Assembly: GCF_008124785.1 (NCBI RefSeq)
Contig: NZ_VNHU01000009.1
Coordinates: 1 to 64,000, forward strand
Direction of reading: 5' to 3'
DNA: 64,000 nt
DNA from: Aquimarina intermedia
GTDB lineage: Bacteria; Bacteroidota; Bacteroidia; Flavobacteriales; Flavobacteriaceae
Shown: one piece after another, positions 42,114 to 51,351 of the stretch
How the letters are laid out: every line of letters starts with the position of its first letter
How positions within the stretch are numbered: the stretch's first letter is position 1
Position numbers and translations under genes: made by a program
The notes under the pieces: model-generated
Seen by the model: the letters and a program-made list of their open reading frames with translations, nothing else
Databases searched by the model: none
Told to the model about the DNA's origin: nothing

Positions 42114-44567
42114 CTAGTAGGTATCCACATTTATAATTATCCGTACTCCGGAGAATTCTTTAATGCTTTGAAAAGTTGCCAGTATCTTAGTGGTAAGTTG
42201 CTTGGTCTTTTGTAGTGATTGACCTTGCGGAATTTTAATTAGAACATGTTTATGGTATTGATTTCTGATTCTCGCTATAGGTGGAAATTCCGGTCCCAAG
42301 ACATTTTCCTTAAATACTGAAGTTAACGATGTGCCTAACCAGCGCATACTGTCATTTACACGATTATAATCTTTATGTCTTGCTGTAATTTTAATTAATC
42401 GATAAAAAGGAGGGTATTTATACTGTCTACGTTCCTCAATTTGATCGTGATACATGCTTACATAATCATTCACTGTGACCTGTTGTAATATTTGATGATA
42501 AGGATTGTATGTCTGAATTAGAACTTTACCTCTCTTCTTTGTTCTCCCCGCCCTACCCGACACTTGCTGAATCAATTGAAAACTTCTTTCATGTGCTCTA
42601 AAATCTGGAAAATTCAGTAAGTTATCTGCATTCATGACCCCTACCAAGTGTACGTTTCTAAAATCTAAGCCTTTAGACAACATCTGAGTACCAACCAAAA
42701 CATCTATTTCTTCTTGTTCAAAGCTGGTAATAATTTTTTCATATCCATGTTTACCACGTGTAGTATCCTGATCCATTCTGGCAATAGTATGATCGGGTAA
42801 TAATTGTTGCAACTCTTTCTCAATTTGCTCAGTACCGAAACCTTTAGTAGAAAGTTCTGAGCTGCCACATGCCAAACATTGAAGCAGCATTGCCATATGA
42901 TATCCACAATAATGACAGCGCAACTGATTTTTATGACTATGAAAAGTTAAACTTACATCACAATTTGGACATTGCGGTGAGTGTCCGCAAGTAGTACATT
43001 CAACAACCGGAGAGTATCCTCTCCGATTCTGAAATAAAATAACCTGACCGCCTTCACTCAACGTATACTCTATCGCTGTGATAAGGGTGTCACTAAAGTG
43101 ACCTGTCATCTGTTTTTTCTTATATTTAGTTTTTATGTCAACCAAATTCATTTCTGGCATCATCACCTCACCATATCGGCGATCCATCACTACAAGACCA
43201 TATTTTTTTTGCAAAGCATTGTAATAAGTCTCTACAGAGGGCGTTGCTGAACCTAATAGAATTTTTGCCTTAAACATATTTGCAATAACCACTGCTGTAT
43301 CTCTCGCATGATATCGTGGTGCCGGGTCAAATTGCTTAAAGCTTGTTTCATGCTCCTCATCAACTATTACCAGTCCTAAGTCCTGAAAAGGTAAAAAAAT
43401 GGATGAACGCGCTCCTATGATAATCTTGGCTTTTTCGGAATTTTTCTTGACATTATTCCAAACTTCAATACGTTCGTGAACATTAAATTTAGAGTGGTAC
43501 ACACTTAGAGAGGTACCAAAATACTGCTGTAATCTTGTTATTAATTGTGTTGTCAACGCTATTTCTGGCAATAAATAGAGAGTTTGTTTGCCTCTTTCTA
43601 ATTGCTCTTTTATCAGTTTTACGTACACCTCTGTTTTACCGGATGAAGTTACACCATGAAGCAAGCAAACGGCTTTACTTTCAAATTCCTTTTTAACTTC
43701 ATCAAAGGCTTGAACTTGTGCACTACTCAAGGTTTTGATCGATGCATCTTCACCGCCATCATAAACAATACGATCCTCTCTACGCTCGAAAATTTCTATA
43801 ATATCTTTCTCTGCTAAACTTTTAATTGTAGTCGTTGTCGTAGCAGCTTTATCTTTTAAGTCATTTAATTTGATAGGTTTTTTTGAGGAAGCCTCCAGAG
43901 AAAATAAATTTAAGATTATTTCCCGTTGCTTTGGGGCTCTGGACAATTCATCCAGTAATATTTTGAGTGCTTTGTCATCCCTATACTTTTGATGTAGTCG
44001 CACAAATTTTACAAGCTTGGGTTTGTACTGTTCGTATAATTCTTCTCTAATTAACACCACGCCTTTTTCAATTAGGGTTTTAATCAAAGGGAGCACTGTT
44101 TTTTTGCCGACAATAGTTATAATTTCATCTATCTTGAGTAAACTTTGGTACTGAAGTGCTTCAAAAATCAGAAACTCCTCATCAGTTAATGTTTGCTCAT
44201 CGCCAGAAAAATTTTCGTTTTTTACTACTAGTGTTTCACTTTCTAATAAAAATGCACTCGGCAATGCTGCTCGCATTACTTCACCCTGCGTACACATATA
44301 ATAGTCAGCAATCCATCTCCATAAGTTTAATTGTTTCTCTGTTACGATAGGAATCTCATCCAGGATGTGCTCAATCTCCTTGGCCTCGTATACAAGAGGC
44401 GCTGTATGATGAAGATTTACTACCAAGGCTGCATATACCTTACTTTTACCAAACTGAACAGCAACTCGCATCCCTAACTCTAAAAAACCATACTCTCTTT
44501 CTGATACTTGATACGTAAAAGTATTGGACACGGGTACAGGAAGAATTACATCAATGAAATATAACAT
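42114..44567 (-). CDS. priA: Primosomal protein N' (replication restart helicase PriA)
   Basis: An 817-aa 3'-to-5' helicase that reloads the replisome at abandoned forks. The N-terminal DNA-binding domain precedes a helicase core: LLHGVTSSGKTEVYVKL (Walker A), VIVDEEHETSFKQ (DEEH), LGSATPSVETY and QQVSGRAGR. The zinc-binding insert has eight cysteines, in CTTCGHSPQCPNCD and CHYCGYHMAMLLQCLACGS. The length is normal for Bacteroidota PriA. It is transcribed alone or with the upstream DUF2147 gene, 97 bp away. Confidence 0.95.
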   Translation of the reverse strand: MLYFIDVILPVPVSNTFTYQVSEREYGFLELGMRVAVQFGKSKVYAALVVNLHHTAPLVYEAKEIEHILDEIPIVTEKQLNLWRWIADYYMCTQGEVMRAALPSAFLLESETLVVKNENFSGDEQTLTDEEFLIFEALQYQSLLKIDEIITIVGKKTVLPLIKTLIEKGVVLIREELYEQYKPKLVKFVRLHQKYRDDKALKILLDELSRAPKQREIILNLFSLEASSKKPIKLNDLKDKAATTTTTIKSLAEKDIIEIFERREDRIVYDGGEDASIKTLSSAQVQAFDEVKKEFESKAVCLLHGVTSSGKTEVYVKLIKEQLERGKQTLYLLPEIALTTQLITRLQQYFGTSLSVYHSKFNVHERIEVWNNVKKNSEKAKIIIGARSSIFLPFQDLGLVIVDEEHETSFKQFDPAPRYHARDTAVVIANMFKAKILLGSATPSVETYYNALQKKYGLVVMDRRYGEVMMPEMNLVDIKTKYKKKQMTGHFSDTLITAIEYTLSEGGQVILFQNRRGYSPVVECTTCGHSPQCPNCDVSLTFHSHKNQLRCHYCGYHMAMLLQCLACGSSELSTKGFGTEQIEKELQQLLPDHTIARMDQDTTRGKHGYEKIITSFEQEEIDVLVGTQMLSKGLDFRNVHLVGVMNADNLLNFPDFRAHERSFQLIQQVSGRAGRTKKRGKVLIQTYNPYHQILQQVTVNDYVSMYHDQIEERRQYKYPPFYRLIKITARHKDYNRVNDSMRWLGTSLTSVFKENVLGPEFPPIARIRNQYHKHVLIKIPQGQSLQKTKQLTTKILATFQSIKEFSGVRIIINVDTY

Positions 44568-44663
44568 ATAGCACGCAAAAGAAAATTAACCGGGTATTAC
44601 GAGGTAAAGGTAGGCAGCTTGTAGGGAAGTTGAAACTTTAATCTAAAAAAGATAGTAAGTACT

Positions 44664-45086
44664 TTATAGTTTTTGCCATTGCTGCGTTCTATAAAAAAAA
44701 GCAATGTAGCCTCTTACATTTAGAATATCCGGATTATCGTCATCTATCCACAGCTTACAACGATAGGTTTTTCCATTTTCTGGATCTGTAATGGTCCCAT
44801 CCTCATAACTACTTCCGTCACGTTCCATATTCTTAATAATCTCCAACCCTTCGATCGGTTTATTATAATCACTACCGCTACAGTAAATACATGTTTTAGA
44901 ACGATCAGACTCCTTCAAAACGCGAATAATTTTTCCGAACACCTTATTCCCTTTCTTATATATTTCAACAATTGATCTTTCTTTGCCTGTTTGATCATCT
45001 ATCGTTTTCCATTTTCCAATGATTGCCGACTGTGCATTGGCAAAAGTTGCCGTTAAAAATAAGATGAAACATATTCTATAGAGCAT
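44664..45086 (-). CDS. Secreted DUF2147-family protein
   Basis: A 140-aa protein with a signal peptide (MLYRICFILFLTATFANAQS). The DUF2147 pattern is clear: IIGKWKTIDDQTGKERSIVEIYKKGNKVFGKI, then GLEIIKNMERDGSSYEDGTITDPENGKTYRCKLWI and RGYIAFFYRTQQW. Two cysteines in KTCIYCSGS could form a disulfide. The function is unknown. A diverged paralogue is at 15816-16265. Confidence 0.82.
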   Translation of the reverse strand: MLYRICFILFLTATFANAQSAIIGKWKTIDDQTGKERSIVEIYKKGNKVFGKIIRVLKESDRSKTCIYCSGSDYNKPIEGLEIIKNMERDGSSYEDGTITDPENGKTYRCKLWIDDDNPDILNVRGYIAFFYRTQQWQKL

Positions 45087-45140
45087 TGTGTGAAATTGTT
45101 AATTAATACAAGGTAAAAGATAGTAAAATATCAAAATAAA

Positions 45141-45171
45141 AAAAACGATCTAAAAAAATTAGACCGTTTTT
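45141..45171 (-). terminator. Terminator after the first chalcone-isomerase-like gene
   Basis: A 12-bp stem with one mismatch, aaaaacgatcta (45141-45152) with tagaccgttttt (45160-45171), encloses a 7-nt A-rich loop 25 bp past the stop codon of the 45196 gene. Confidence 0.7.
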
Positions 45172-45195
45172 ATTATATGATAATGAATTGAAGAG

Positions 45196-45759
45196 CTATT
45201 GCAATCCAAGCATTCCATCCTTAATACCTTGACTGGCAGGTTCATCACCTAACCAAATTTTAAAGAGCGCATATTTAAAGTCTCTTCCTTCAACTAGACC
45301 TAATTCTTTTCCATTCTTATAGGCTTTTACTCCAACATCTTTGACATATACAATATCAAAAATGTCATTCTTTACGATGGGTTCATTGAAGAAGTTGATA
45401 AACTTATTGATTCTTTCTTCAAGAGGTTTAGTGTTACCAAAGGTAGCCTTTTCAAATCCATCCTGCACAGCCTTTATCATTTTTGACTGTGTTACGAAGC
45501 CTGAAACAATATTCAATTTTATTGACATGGTTTCATCAAGATCTAGAATTGCTTTAGGGTCTTTATTTTTGTTTTGTAAGTAGAGTCCTCCTGCATAGAG
45601 ATCTATCCACAACATTTCACGCATACCTGCCCCATTCAATTTTAAGGTGACATCTCCTCGCGTTTCTTCATAAGGCAAGATAGCCTTTCCGATTCTAATT
45701 TGTGCAGTAGCACTTGATAATGAAACCAATGCCACGATTAAAAGAGTAATTTTTCTCAT
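45196..45759 (-). CDS. Secreted chalcone-isomerase-like protein
   Basis: A 187-aa protein with a signal peptide (MRKITLLIVALVSLSSATAQ), then a chalcone isomerase-like fold: LNGAGMREMLWIDLYAGGLYLQ, SGFVTQSKMIKAVQDGFEKAT and GDEPASQGIKDGMLGL. Bacterial members of this family lack the flavonoid-binding residues and have no proven reaction; a fatty-acid-binding role is possible. The ATG at 45759 is preferred over 45828. A CAAATATA match to the -7 box (45807-45814, minus strand) lies just upstream and overlaps the longer frame. It is a tandem paralogue of the 45890 gene. Confidence 0.75.
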   Translation of the reverse strand: MRKITLLIVALVSLSSATAQIRIGKAILPYEETRGDVTLKLNGAGMREMLWIDLYAGGLYLQNKNKDPKAILDLDETMSIKLNIVSGFVTQSKMIKAVQDGFEKATFGNTKPLEERINKFINFFNEPIVKNDIFDIVYVKDVGVKAYKNGKELGLVEGRDFKYALFKIWLGDEPASQGIKDGMLGLQ

Positions 45760-45889
45760 ACTGTATTTAAGTTTATCGGGGGTATTAAAATAAAATTTTG
45801 ACCCTGCAAATATATAAGATTTATACATTCAATTACGTATAAACCGTAATAAATTTATGCATTTTAACGTTAAAATAAGTATTTCAACC

Positions 45890-46453
45890 TTAAAATGACC
45901 CCAAAAGTTCTGCTTTCAGTCCTTTGTCAGCAGGTTTATGTCCGATCCAAATATTAAATAACGCCTTTTTAAAATCCAACCCTTCTACATATCCCTTTTC
46001 TTGTCCATTTTTGTAAATGACACTACCTTTTCCCTTTTCATACACTAGATCATAGGTTTGTCCCACCTCAATCTCATCAGAAACAAAACCTACAAATTTA
46101 TTGATTCTTTTGTCTAACGTCTTTGTATTATCGTTGGTAGCTTTTTTAAATCCTTCTCTTAGCGCATCTTCCATCTTACTTCTAGACATCATACCAGACA
46201 GTATATATAATTTAATTGCCATGGTTTCATCTGCACTTGCGATGGTGCCGGCAGACTTCCCTTTTTGTTTTACATACAGTGCTCCTGCATAAATATCGAA
46301 AAAGAATTTTTCGCGAAGCCCCGCCCCATTAATTACTAATTCTTCATTATTAAAGGTAACTTTTTCGGGCAAAGAAGCGTCACCAACTTTAATTTGAGCA
46401 TTCGCAAAAGAAATCGATAAGAAAAGTGTCAAAAGGGTTACAATTTTTTTCAT
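45890..46453 (-). CDS. Secreted chalcone-isomerase-like protein
   Basis: A 187-aa protein, the same length as its neighbour at 45196, with a signal peptide (MKKIVTLLTLFLSISFANAQ). Family segments are INGAGLREKFFFDIYAGALYV, SGMMSRSKMEDALREGFKKAT and GHKPADKGLKAELLG. About half of the aligned positions appear identical to its tandem paralogue, so it arose by duplication. It follows the BrkB gene by 24 bp on the same strand and is probably in that operon. The function is unknown. Confidence 0.75.
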   Translation of the reverse strand: MKKIVTLLTLFLSISFANAQIKVGDASLPEKVTFNNEELVINGAGLREKFFFDIYAGALYVKQKGKSAGTIASADETMAIKLYILSGMMSRSKMEDALREGFKKATNDNTKTLDKRINKFVGFVSDEIEVGQTYDLVYEKGKGSVIYKNGQEKGYVEGLDFKKALFNIWIGHKPADKGLKAELLGSF

Positions 46454-46477
46454 GTGTTTGATGTGTTTGTGTTTGTG

Positions 46478-47395
46478 TTAGAAATTCTTACGTAATTTAG
46501 TCAATGAAGCGTTAAGCTCAAAACCCAACAGTAAAATATTTGAATTAAGCCAAATATAAATCATCAATATTAACATAGCACCAATAGAACCATATAATTG
46601 ATTATAATTTGAAAAATTATCAATATAGACTCCGAATAAATACGTAGTTATAATAATTAAAACTGTAGTTAAAAATGCTCCAGGGGAGAAAAATCGATTC
46701 ATTTTACCCTCCGTAGTTCCATAATAAAATAAAGTAGCGGTTATCAAAAAAATCATAATAACCAACAGTCCATATTTACCTATAGTTAACCACAGTAAGG
46801 TATCACTAACCATCCCTAATCTACTTAAATTATCTACCAAATACGTGAGATACAAAGTACCTACTACAGTAATTAACAACAACAATGCCACTATTAGAGA
46901 GACTCCTAATGCAACTAAATATTGCCGTATAAAACTACGATTGAGCGTGACATGGTAGGAGTATTCAAAACCTGAGAATACTGCATTAATCCCATTGGTC
47001 ATTAAAAAAAGTGATAATATAAAAACCGTTGATAGTAAGCCTCCTCTTGGATTGGAGGCAATATCATCAAAAATTCCTTTAAAAAAGATTGCTGATTGTC
47101 TGGGTAATGCACCACTTATAAATTCAAAAAGTTTTTCCTGAAAATTTTCGATCTGCAAATAGGGAATCAAATTTAGAAGAAAAAGTAAGAAGGGAAACAA
47201 GGATAAAAAGAAACTCCAAGAAATCGCGCTCGCCCGAGCTGAGAAGGTGCCTTTAAGGATCCCAAGAAAATAAATTTCAAACAGATCGTATAGTGATAAC
47301 CCTTCAAAGCCCGGTAGAATAATTTTTTTACCTGTTCTAACCAAAAAATTAATTCCTGGAATCTTTTCTAATTTATCTTCAATAGTTTTTGACAT
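46478..47395 (-). CDS. YihY/BrkB-family inner-membrane protein
   Basis: A 305-aa integral membrane protein with about six helices. The conserved ARASAISWSFFLSLFPFLLFLLNLIPY segment, the GGLLSTVFILSLFLMTNGINAVFSGFEYSY region and FSPGAFLTTVLIIITTYLFGVYIDNFSNYNQLYGSIGAMLILMIYIWLNSNILLLGFELNA are typical. The name virulence factor BrkB is historical and the function is unproven; some members are linked to envelope lipid transport. It is 8 bp downstream of nadC. Confidence 0.87.
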   Translation of the reverse strand: MSKTIEDKLEKIPGINFLVRTGKKIILPGFEGLSLYDLFEIYFLGILKGTFSARASAISWSFFLSLFPFLLFLLNLIPYLQIENFQEKLFEFISGALPRQSAIFFKGIFDDIASNPRGGLLSTVFILSLFLMTNGINAVFSGFEYSYHVTLNRSFIRQYLVALGVSLIVALLLLITVVGTLYLTYLVDNLSRLGMVSDTLLWLTIGKYGLLVIMIFLITATLFYYGTTEGKMNRFFSPGAFLTTVLIIITTYLFGVYIDNFSNYNQLYGSIGAMLILMIYIWLNSNILLLGFELNASLTKLRKNF

Positions 47396-47403
47396 GTTGA
47401 TGG

Positions 47404-48261
47404 CTATACAGCTTTCAAACTAAGATCCAAATTATATACCGAATGTGTCAGCGCTCCACTACTGATATAATCCACTCCGCACTCGGCGTACTTACGAATT
47501 GTTTCCTCATTGATACCACCACTGGATTCTGTGAGACATTTGTCTCCTATTAATTGAACTGCTTTTTTAGTGTCTTCGTAATTAAAATTGTCAATAAGAA
47601 TTCGATATACCCCACCTGCTTTTAAAATTGCTCTTATTTCTTCTAAATCTCGTGCTTCTACGATTATTCTTAAATCTAAATTGTTGTTCTTCAAATACAT
47701 CTTCGTAAGCTCAATAGCTTCATCAATTCCTCCCGCAAAATCAATATGATTGTCCTTAAGCATAATCATGTCATACAATGCAAACCTATGATTTACACCC
47801 CCACCAATTTTAACCGCCCATTTTTCCAAAGCTCTAATTCCGGGCGTGGTTTTACGAGTATCAAGAACTTTTGTACCTGTTCCTTCCAATAAACTGACGA
47901 AATGATTGGTTTTTGTTGCAATAGCACTCATGCGCTGCATCGCATTCAACACTAAGCGTTCTGCTTTGAGAATAGATTGAGAGCTTCCGTAAACATAAAA
48001 AGCAATATCACCATACTTAATCTGATCTCCATCGTTTAGCAGAACTTCTATCTCTAAGGTTGGATCCACGTAGGTAAAAACCTGTTTCGCAAATTCCACT
48101 CCCGCCAAGATACCTTCATCCTTGACCAATAACTTGGCTTTTCCTTTTGCTGTATCAGGTATGCATGCCAGCGAACTGTGATCTCCCTCCCCTACATCTT
48201 CTCTAATTGCATTACTGATGATTAATTCTATTTCTTTCTCAAATTGCGCTTTGCTAATCAT
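47404..48261 (-). CDS. nadC: Nicotinate-nucleotide pyrophosphorylase (carboxylating)
   Basis: A 285-aa enzyme that makes nicotinate mononucleotide from quinolinate and PRPP, releasing CO2, in de novo NAD synthesis. EDVGEGDHSS at the N-terminus, VLDTRKTTPGIRALEKWAVKIGGGVNHRFALYDMIMLKDNHID and the C-terminal SSGGINEETIRKYAECGVDYISSGALTHS are the PRPP- and quinolinate-binding parts. The length is normal. It is divergent from rlmH and upstream of BrkB on the same strand, 8 bp apart. Confidence 0.95.
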   Translation of the reverse strand: MISKAQFEKEIELIISNAIREDVGEGDHSSLACIPDTAKGKAKLLVKDEGILAGVEFAKQVFTYVDPTLEIEVLLNDGDQIKYGDIAFYVYGSSQSILKAERLVLNAMQRMSAIATKTNHFVSLLEGTGTKVLDTRKTTPGIRALEKWAVKIGGGVNHRFALYDMIMLKDNHIDFAGGIDEAIELTKMYLKNNNLDLRIIVEARDLEEIRAILKAGGVYRILIDNFNYEDTKKAVQLIGDKCLTESSGGINEETIRKYAECGVDYISSGALTHSVYNLDLSLKAV

Positions 48262-48385
48262 ATTGAATAGTTATTTTTGCTAAAGTAAAAAAAGATAAGA
48301 ACAGTAGCTTCGCTCCGGTAGTTGTTTTTCTGAATATTTTATCTTCGTATCACCTAATTTATTAGCGCATCGTTTAAACAATTAT

Positions 48386-48859
48386 ATGCATATTAAAATC
48401 TTAGCCATCGGCAAAACAGATGATAAAGCTTTAACTCAATTAATTGCTGATTATATAAAACGCTTAAGCTTTTATGTCAAATTTTCTTTAGAAATTATTC
48501 CGGATCTAAAAAAGGCCAAAAACTTAAGTGAAACACAACAGATGGATAAAGAAGGCTCCTTGATTCTGAACAAAATAACCACTGCCGATACCTTAATTTT
48601 GTTAGATGAAGGAGGAAAACAATATAGTTCTGTAGCTTTCTCTGAATACCTGCAAAAGCACATGAATAGCGGAATTAAGCAATTAGTATTTGTAATTGGT
48701 GGTCCTTATGGTTTTAGTGATGCGTTGTATGCCCGTGCCAATGGAAAATTATCCTTGTCCAAAATGACTTTTTCTCATCAAATGATTCGATTATTTTTTA
48801 TCGAACAGATATATCGTGCCTTTACAATTCTAAAGAACGAACCGTATCATCACCGTTAA
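48386..48859 (+). CDS. rlmH: 23S rRNA (pseudouridine1915-N3)-methyltransferase RlmH
   Basis: A 157-aa SPOUT-fold methyltransferase using SAM to methylate pseudouridine 1915 in helix 69 of 23S rRNA. The C-terminal trefoil-knot sequence VIGGPYGFSDALYARANGKLSLSKMTFSHQMIRLFFIEQIYRAFTILKNEPYHHR is nearly invariant, and LDEGGKQYSS is a further conserved segment. The length is normal. It heads a plus-strand run with the UbiA homologue and maf. Confidence 0.96.
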   Translation: MHIKILAIGKTDDKALTQLIADYIKRLSFYVKFSLEIIPDLKKAKNLSETQQMDKEGSLILNKITTADTLILLDEGGKQYSSVAFSEYLQKHMNSGIKQLVFVIGGPYGFSDALYARANGKLSLSKMTFSHQMIRLFFIEQIYRAFTILKNEPYHHR

Positions 48860-48896
48860 TATACGAACCCCCAAGTCTAATTTATATGCTAATTTT

Positions 48897-49778
48897 ATGA
48901 ATCATTACCTCAAACTTATCAAAATTGAATCCTTGCTTCTCATATTCCTTGTTCAAATTGCAATCAAATTTGGGTTATTTCGACCTTTTGATGTTGCGAT
49001 CACACTCAATGGGTATGGTTTTATACTTTTACTAATTGCAACCCTGTCGATTGCTGCCGGTGGCAATGCGCTAAACTTTTTAAACAGCAACAATAGTACT
49101 CGCATTTTTTCTGAACGCTTTATTAATCGTTTTTTTGTTGTGCTAAATATAGTTGGAGTCGGACTTGGCTTCTATTTATCAAATATTATTGGTAGACCCG
49201 GTTTTGCAGCACTATTCATTATTGCCTCGGGTCTTTACTATAGTAACAGTATTTATCTTAAAAATATCGTGGTAGTCAACATTCTGGTAATAGGCCTTTT
49301 AAGTATGCTTCCTATTCTTATTGTTGGAATTTTTGATTTGATTCCCGTATTGAACGCAAACAATCAGGCTTCTCAAAAAGTAATCTTTTCAATTCTTTTG
49401 GATTATGCATTCTTTGGTTTTATGTTGGTGATTATCCGAAAAATGTTAGTTGCCTGTACTACAATGGACACCGATCATCGTCAAGGAAAACAAACAGTTG
49501 CCCTTGTTTTAGGTAAAGATCGTACGCTTCAGCTGATTGGTGCGCTTACAATTTTACCTATTGCCGGGGTTATCTATTATCTATACAGCTATTTATTTTC
49601 TAATAGCTTGGCTGTGTTTTTAGTATTGATTGGTATCGTAGCTCCGCTGCTCTATGTAGCTATCAAATCATGGATCGTTACCTCTACCAAAGGAATAAAA
49701 CAGTTGATAGGCGTACTACAAATCATCCTTTTTATAGCGGCCGGATCTTTATTTTTATATCAATATATTCTTCTTTAA
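48897..49778 (+). CDS. UbiA-superfamily prenyltransferase homologue with eroded aspartate motifs
   Basis: A 293-aa inner-membrane protein with about eight helices, of the type annotated as geranylgeranylglycerol-phosphate geranylgeranyltransferase in flavobacteria. In active UbiA enzymes the first motif is NDxxDxxxD. Here residues 57-68 read NALNFLNSNNST, with every Asp replaced. The second motif region (181-200) reads RKMLVACTTMDTDHRQGKQT, keeping only two of the usual acidic residues. It may be inactive, or may bind lipid without Mg-diphosphate catalysis. It lies between rlmH and maf, 1 bp before maf. Confidence 0.7.
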   Translation: MNHYLKLIKIESLLLIFLVQIAIKFGLFRPFDVAITLNGYGFILLLIATLSIAAGGNALNFLNSNNSTRIFSERFINRFFVVLNIVGVGLGFYLSNIIGRPGFAALFIIASGLYYSNSIYLKNIVVVNILVIGLLSMLPILIVGIFDLIPVLNANNQASQKVIFSILLDYAFFGFMLVIIRKMLVACTTMDTDHRQGKQTVALVLGKDRTLQLIGALTILPIAGVIYYLYSYLFSNSLAVFLVLIGIVAPLLYVAIKSWIVTSTKGIKQLIGVLQIILFIAAGSLFLYQYILL

Positions 49779-49779
49779 T

Positions 49780-50367
49780 ATGATACAATCATTTCTGAAT
49801 AATCACACAGTCATTCTCGCTTCAGGTTCGCCCAGAAGACATCATTTTTTTAAGGAACTTGGAATTGATTTTAAGATTGATGTGCGGGAGGTTGAAGAAA
49901 TATATCCTGAGCATCTCAAACGTGAAGCAATATCCAACTATTTAGCCGAATTAAAAGCTGAAGCATTTAATATACTTAACCCACAAGAGATCGTTATTAC
50001 CAGTGATACTATTGTGTGGCATAATGAGAAGGCTTTGGGTAAGCCAAAAACATTGGACGAAGCCAAAACGATGTTACAATCTATGTCGAATCAAACACAC
50101 GAAGTCATTACCTCTGTATGTTTTAAAACTGCCACAAAAATAATTGTAAAACATCATACTACTCAGGTTACCTTCAAAACACTTACGGATCAAGAAATTG
50201 AGTATTATGTGGAGACTCATCAACCACTAGATAAAGCCGGAGCGTACGGAATACAAGAATGGATCGGATATATTGGTATCACTTCAATAACCGGTAGTTT
50301 CTTTACCGTCATGGGCTTACCCACACATATTGTGTATGAAACGTTAATTGAACTTGCCAAATCCTGA
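49780..50367 (+). CDS. maf: Maf-family nucleoside triphosphate pyrophosphatase
   Basis: A 195-aa house-cleaning enzyme hydrolysing (d)TTP/UTP or modified nucleotides to monophosphates. The N-terminal LASGSPRRHHFFKELGIDF is the signature phosphate-binding loop. ITSDTIVWHNEKALGKPKTLDEAKTMLQSMSNQTHEVIT and the catalytic DKAGAYGIQEW follow. The name septum formation inhibitor comes from an overexpression effect. The length is normal. It is adjacent to the UbiA homologue and probably co-transcribed with it and the next lipoprotein gene. Confidence 0.93.
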   Translation: MIQSFLNNHTVILASGSPRRHHFFKELGIDFKIDVREVEEIYPEHLKREAISNYLAELKAEAFNILNPQEIVITSDTIVWHNEKALGKPKTLDEAKTMLQSMSNQTHEVITSVCFKTATKIIVKHHTTQVTFKTLTDQEIEYYVETHQPLDKAGAYGIQEWIGYIGITSITGSFFTVMGLPTHIVYETLIELAKS

Positions 50368-50408
50368 GATTATTGTAATTTGAGATTCATTAAAAAATTA
50401 ATCCGGTC

Positions 50409-51332
50409 ATGCGTATTTTAATCAGCTTATTGTGCTTGAGTCTAGTGAGTTGTAATCAAAAAACTACAGACACTACAGAAACTTCTATTGCTTCTATACT
50501 CCCTGTGGAAAATGTCTTTGCAACAGAAAAAGAACTTTCCAAAGAGTTTAAGAACTATTGGTATGCCGGTAAAGCCGAAATCACCTCGTACGCATTAGAA
50601 CAGGTACGCTATGGAGAGCTTCGCAAAGGAACAGCTGCATTGATCTATGTGACTGAAGATTTTTTGCCAGAGATTCAGGTAAAAGCGAATCAAAAGAGCG
50701 CATCTACCGTATCCGTGCTTAAACTAAATGCAACTAAAAAATTTAATACCGGGATTTATCCTTATTCGATTATGCAAAGTACCTTTTATCCTGTTACTGA
50801 TAACCAACACGCGCTAAAAATAAGCAGCTCCATACAGGAATGGTGCGGACAAGTATACGCTCAATTGAATACTAAAGAAAAATTCGAAATTTTATCGCAT
50901 TCCTATTTTCAAGGTGAAGCGGATCAAACGTTTTCTTTGAAAAAAACTATCCTAGAAAACGAACTATGGACAAAGCTTCGTATAGCTCCGAACGACATGC
51001 CACAAGGCGAATTATCTATCATTCCATCTTTTGAATATTGCAGGTTATTTCACAAAGAGATACAGCCTTATTCTGCAAGCGCAAAAATGGAAAAGCAACA
51101 AGATTTTAGCACGTATACCATTACATACCCCGAACTCAGCAGAAGTTTAGCTATTACTTTTTCCAACAAATTTCCATACGAAATTGAATCCTGGACCGAA
51201 CGGTATAACCTAACTGATACTACAGATGCATTAGTTACTAAAGCTACACGTTTAAAAACAATAACTTCAGATTATTGGAGTAAGAATAGTACGCGACATG
51301 ATGCCTTGCGAGACACCCTTAAATTAAACTAA
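50409..51332 (+). CDS. Predicted lipoprotein of unknown function
   Basis: A 307-aa protein with a lipoprotein signal (MRILISLLCLSLVSC, lipid Cys15). The mature part begins NQKTTDTTETS and contains WYAGKAEITSYALEQVRYGELRKGTAALIYVTEDFLPEIQVKA and SIIPSFEYCRLFHKEIQPY. The family was not recognised. The context is conserved-looking: it follows maf by 41 bp and precedes a pterin dehydratase by 19 bp. That placement can lead to annotation as septum formation inhibitor Maf, which is not supported by its sequence. An outer-membrane lipoprotein is the most that can be said. Confidence 0.6.
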   Translation: MRILISLLCLSLVSCNQKTTDTTETSIASILPVENVFATEKELSKEFKNYWYAGKAEITSYALEQVRYGELRKGTAALIYVTEDFLPEIQVKANQKSASTVSVLKLNATKKFNTGIYPYSIMQSTFYPVTDNQHALKISSSIQEWCGQVYAQLNTKEKFEILSHSYFQGEADQTFSLKKTILENELWTKLRIAPNDMPQGELSIIPSFEYCRLFHKEIQPYSASAKMEKQQDFSTYTITYPELSRSLAITFSNKFPYEIESWTERYNLTDTTDALVTKATRLKTITSDYWSKNSTRHDALRDTLKLN

Positions 51333-51351
51333 AACTATAAGTAGACACACT

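Noticed and set aside
50409-51332. Annotation as septum formation inhibitor Maf
   Set aside because: The Maf signature is in the previous gene; this protein has a lipoprotein signal and no Maf motif.
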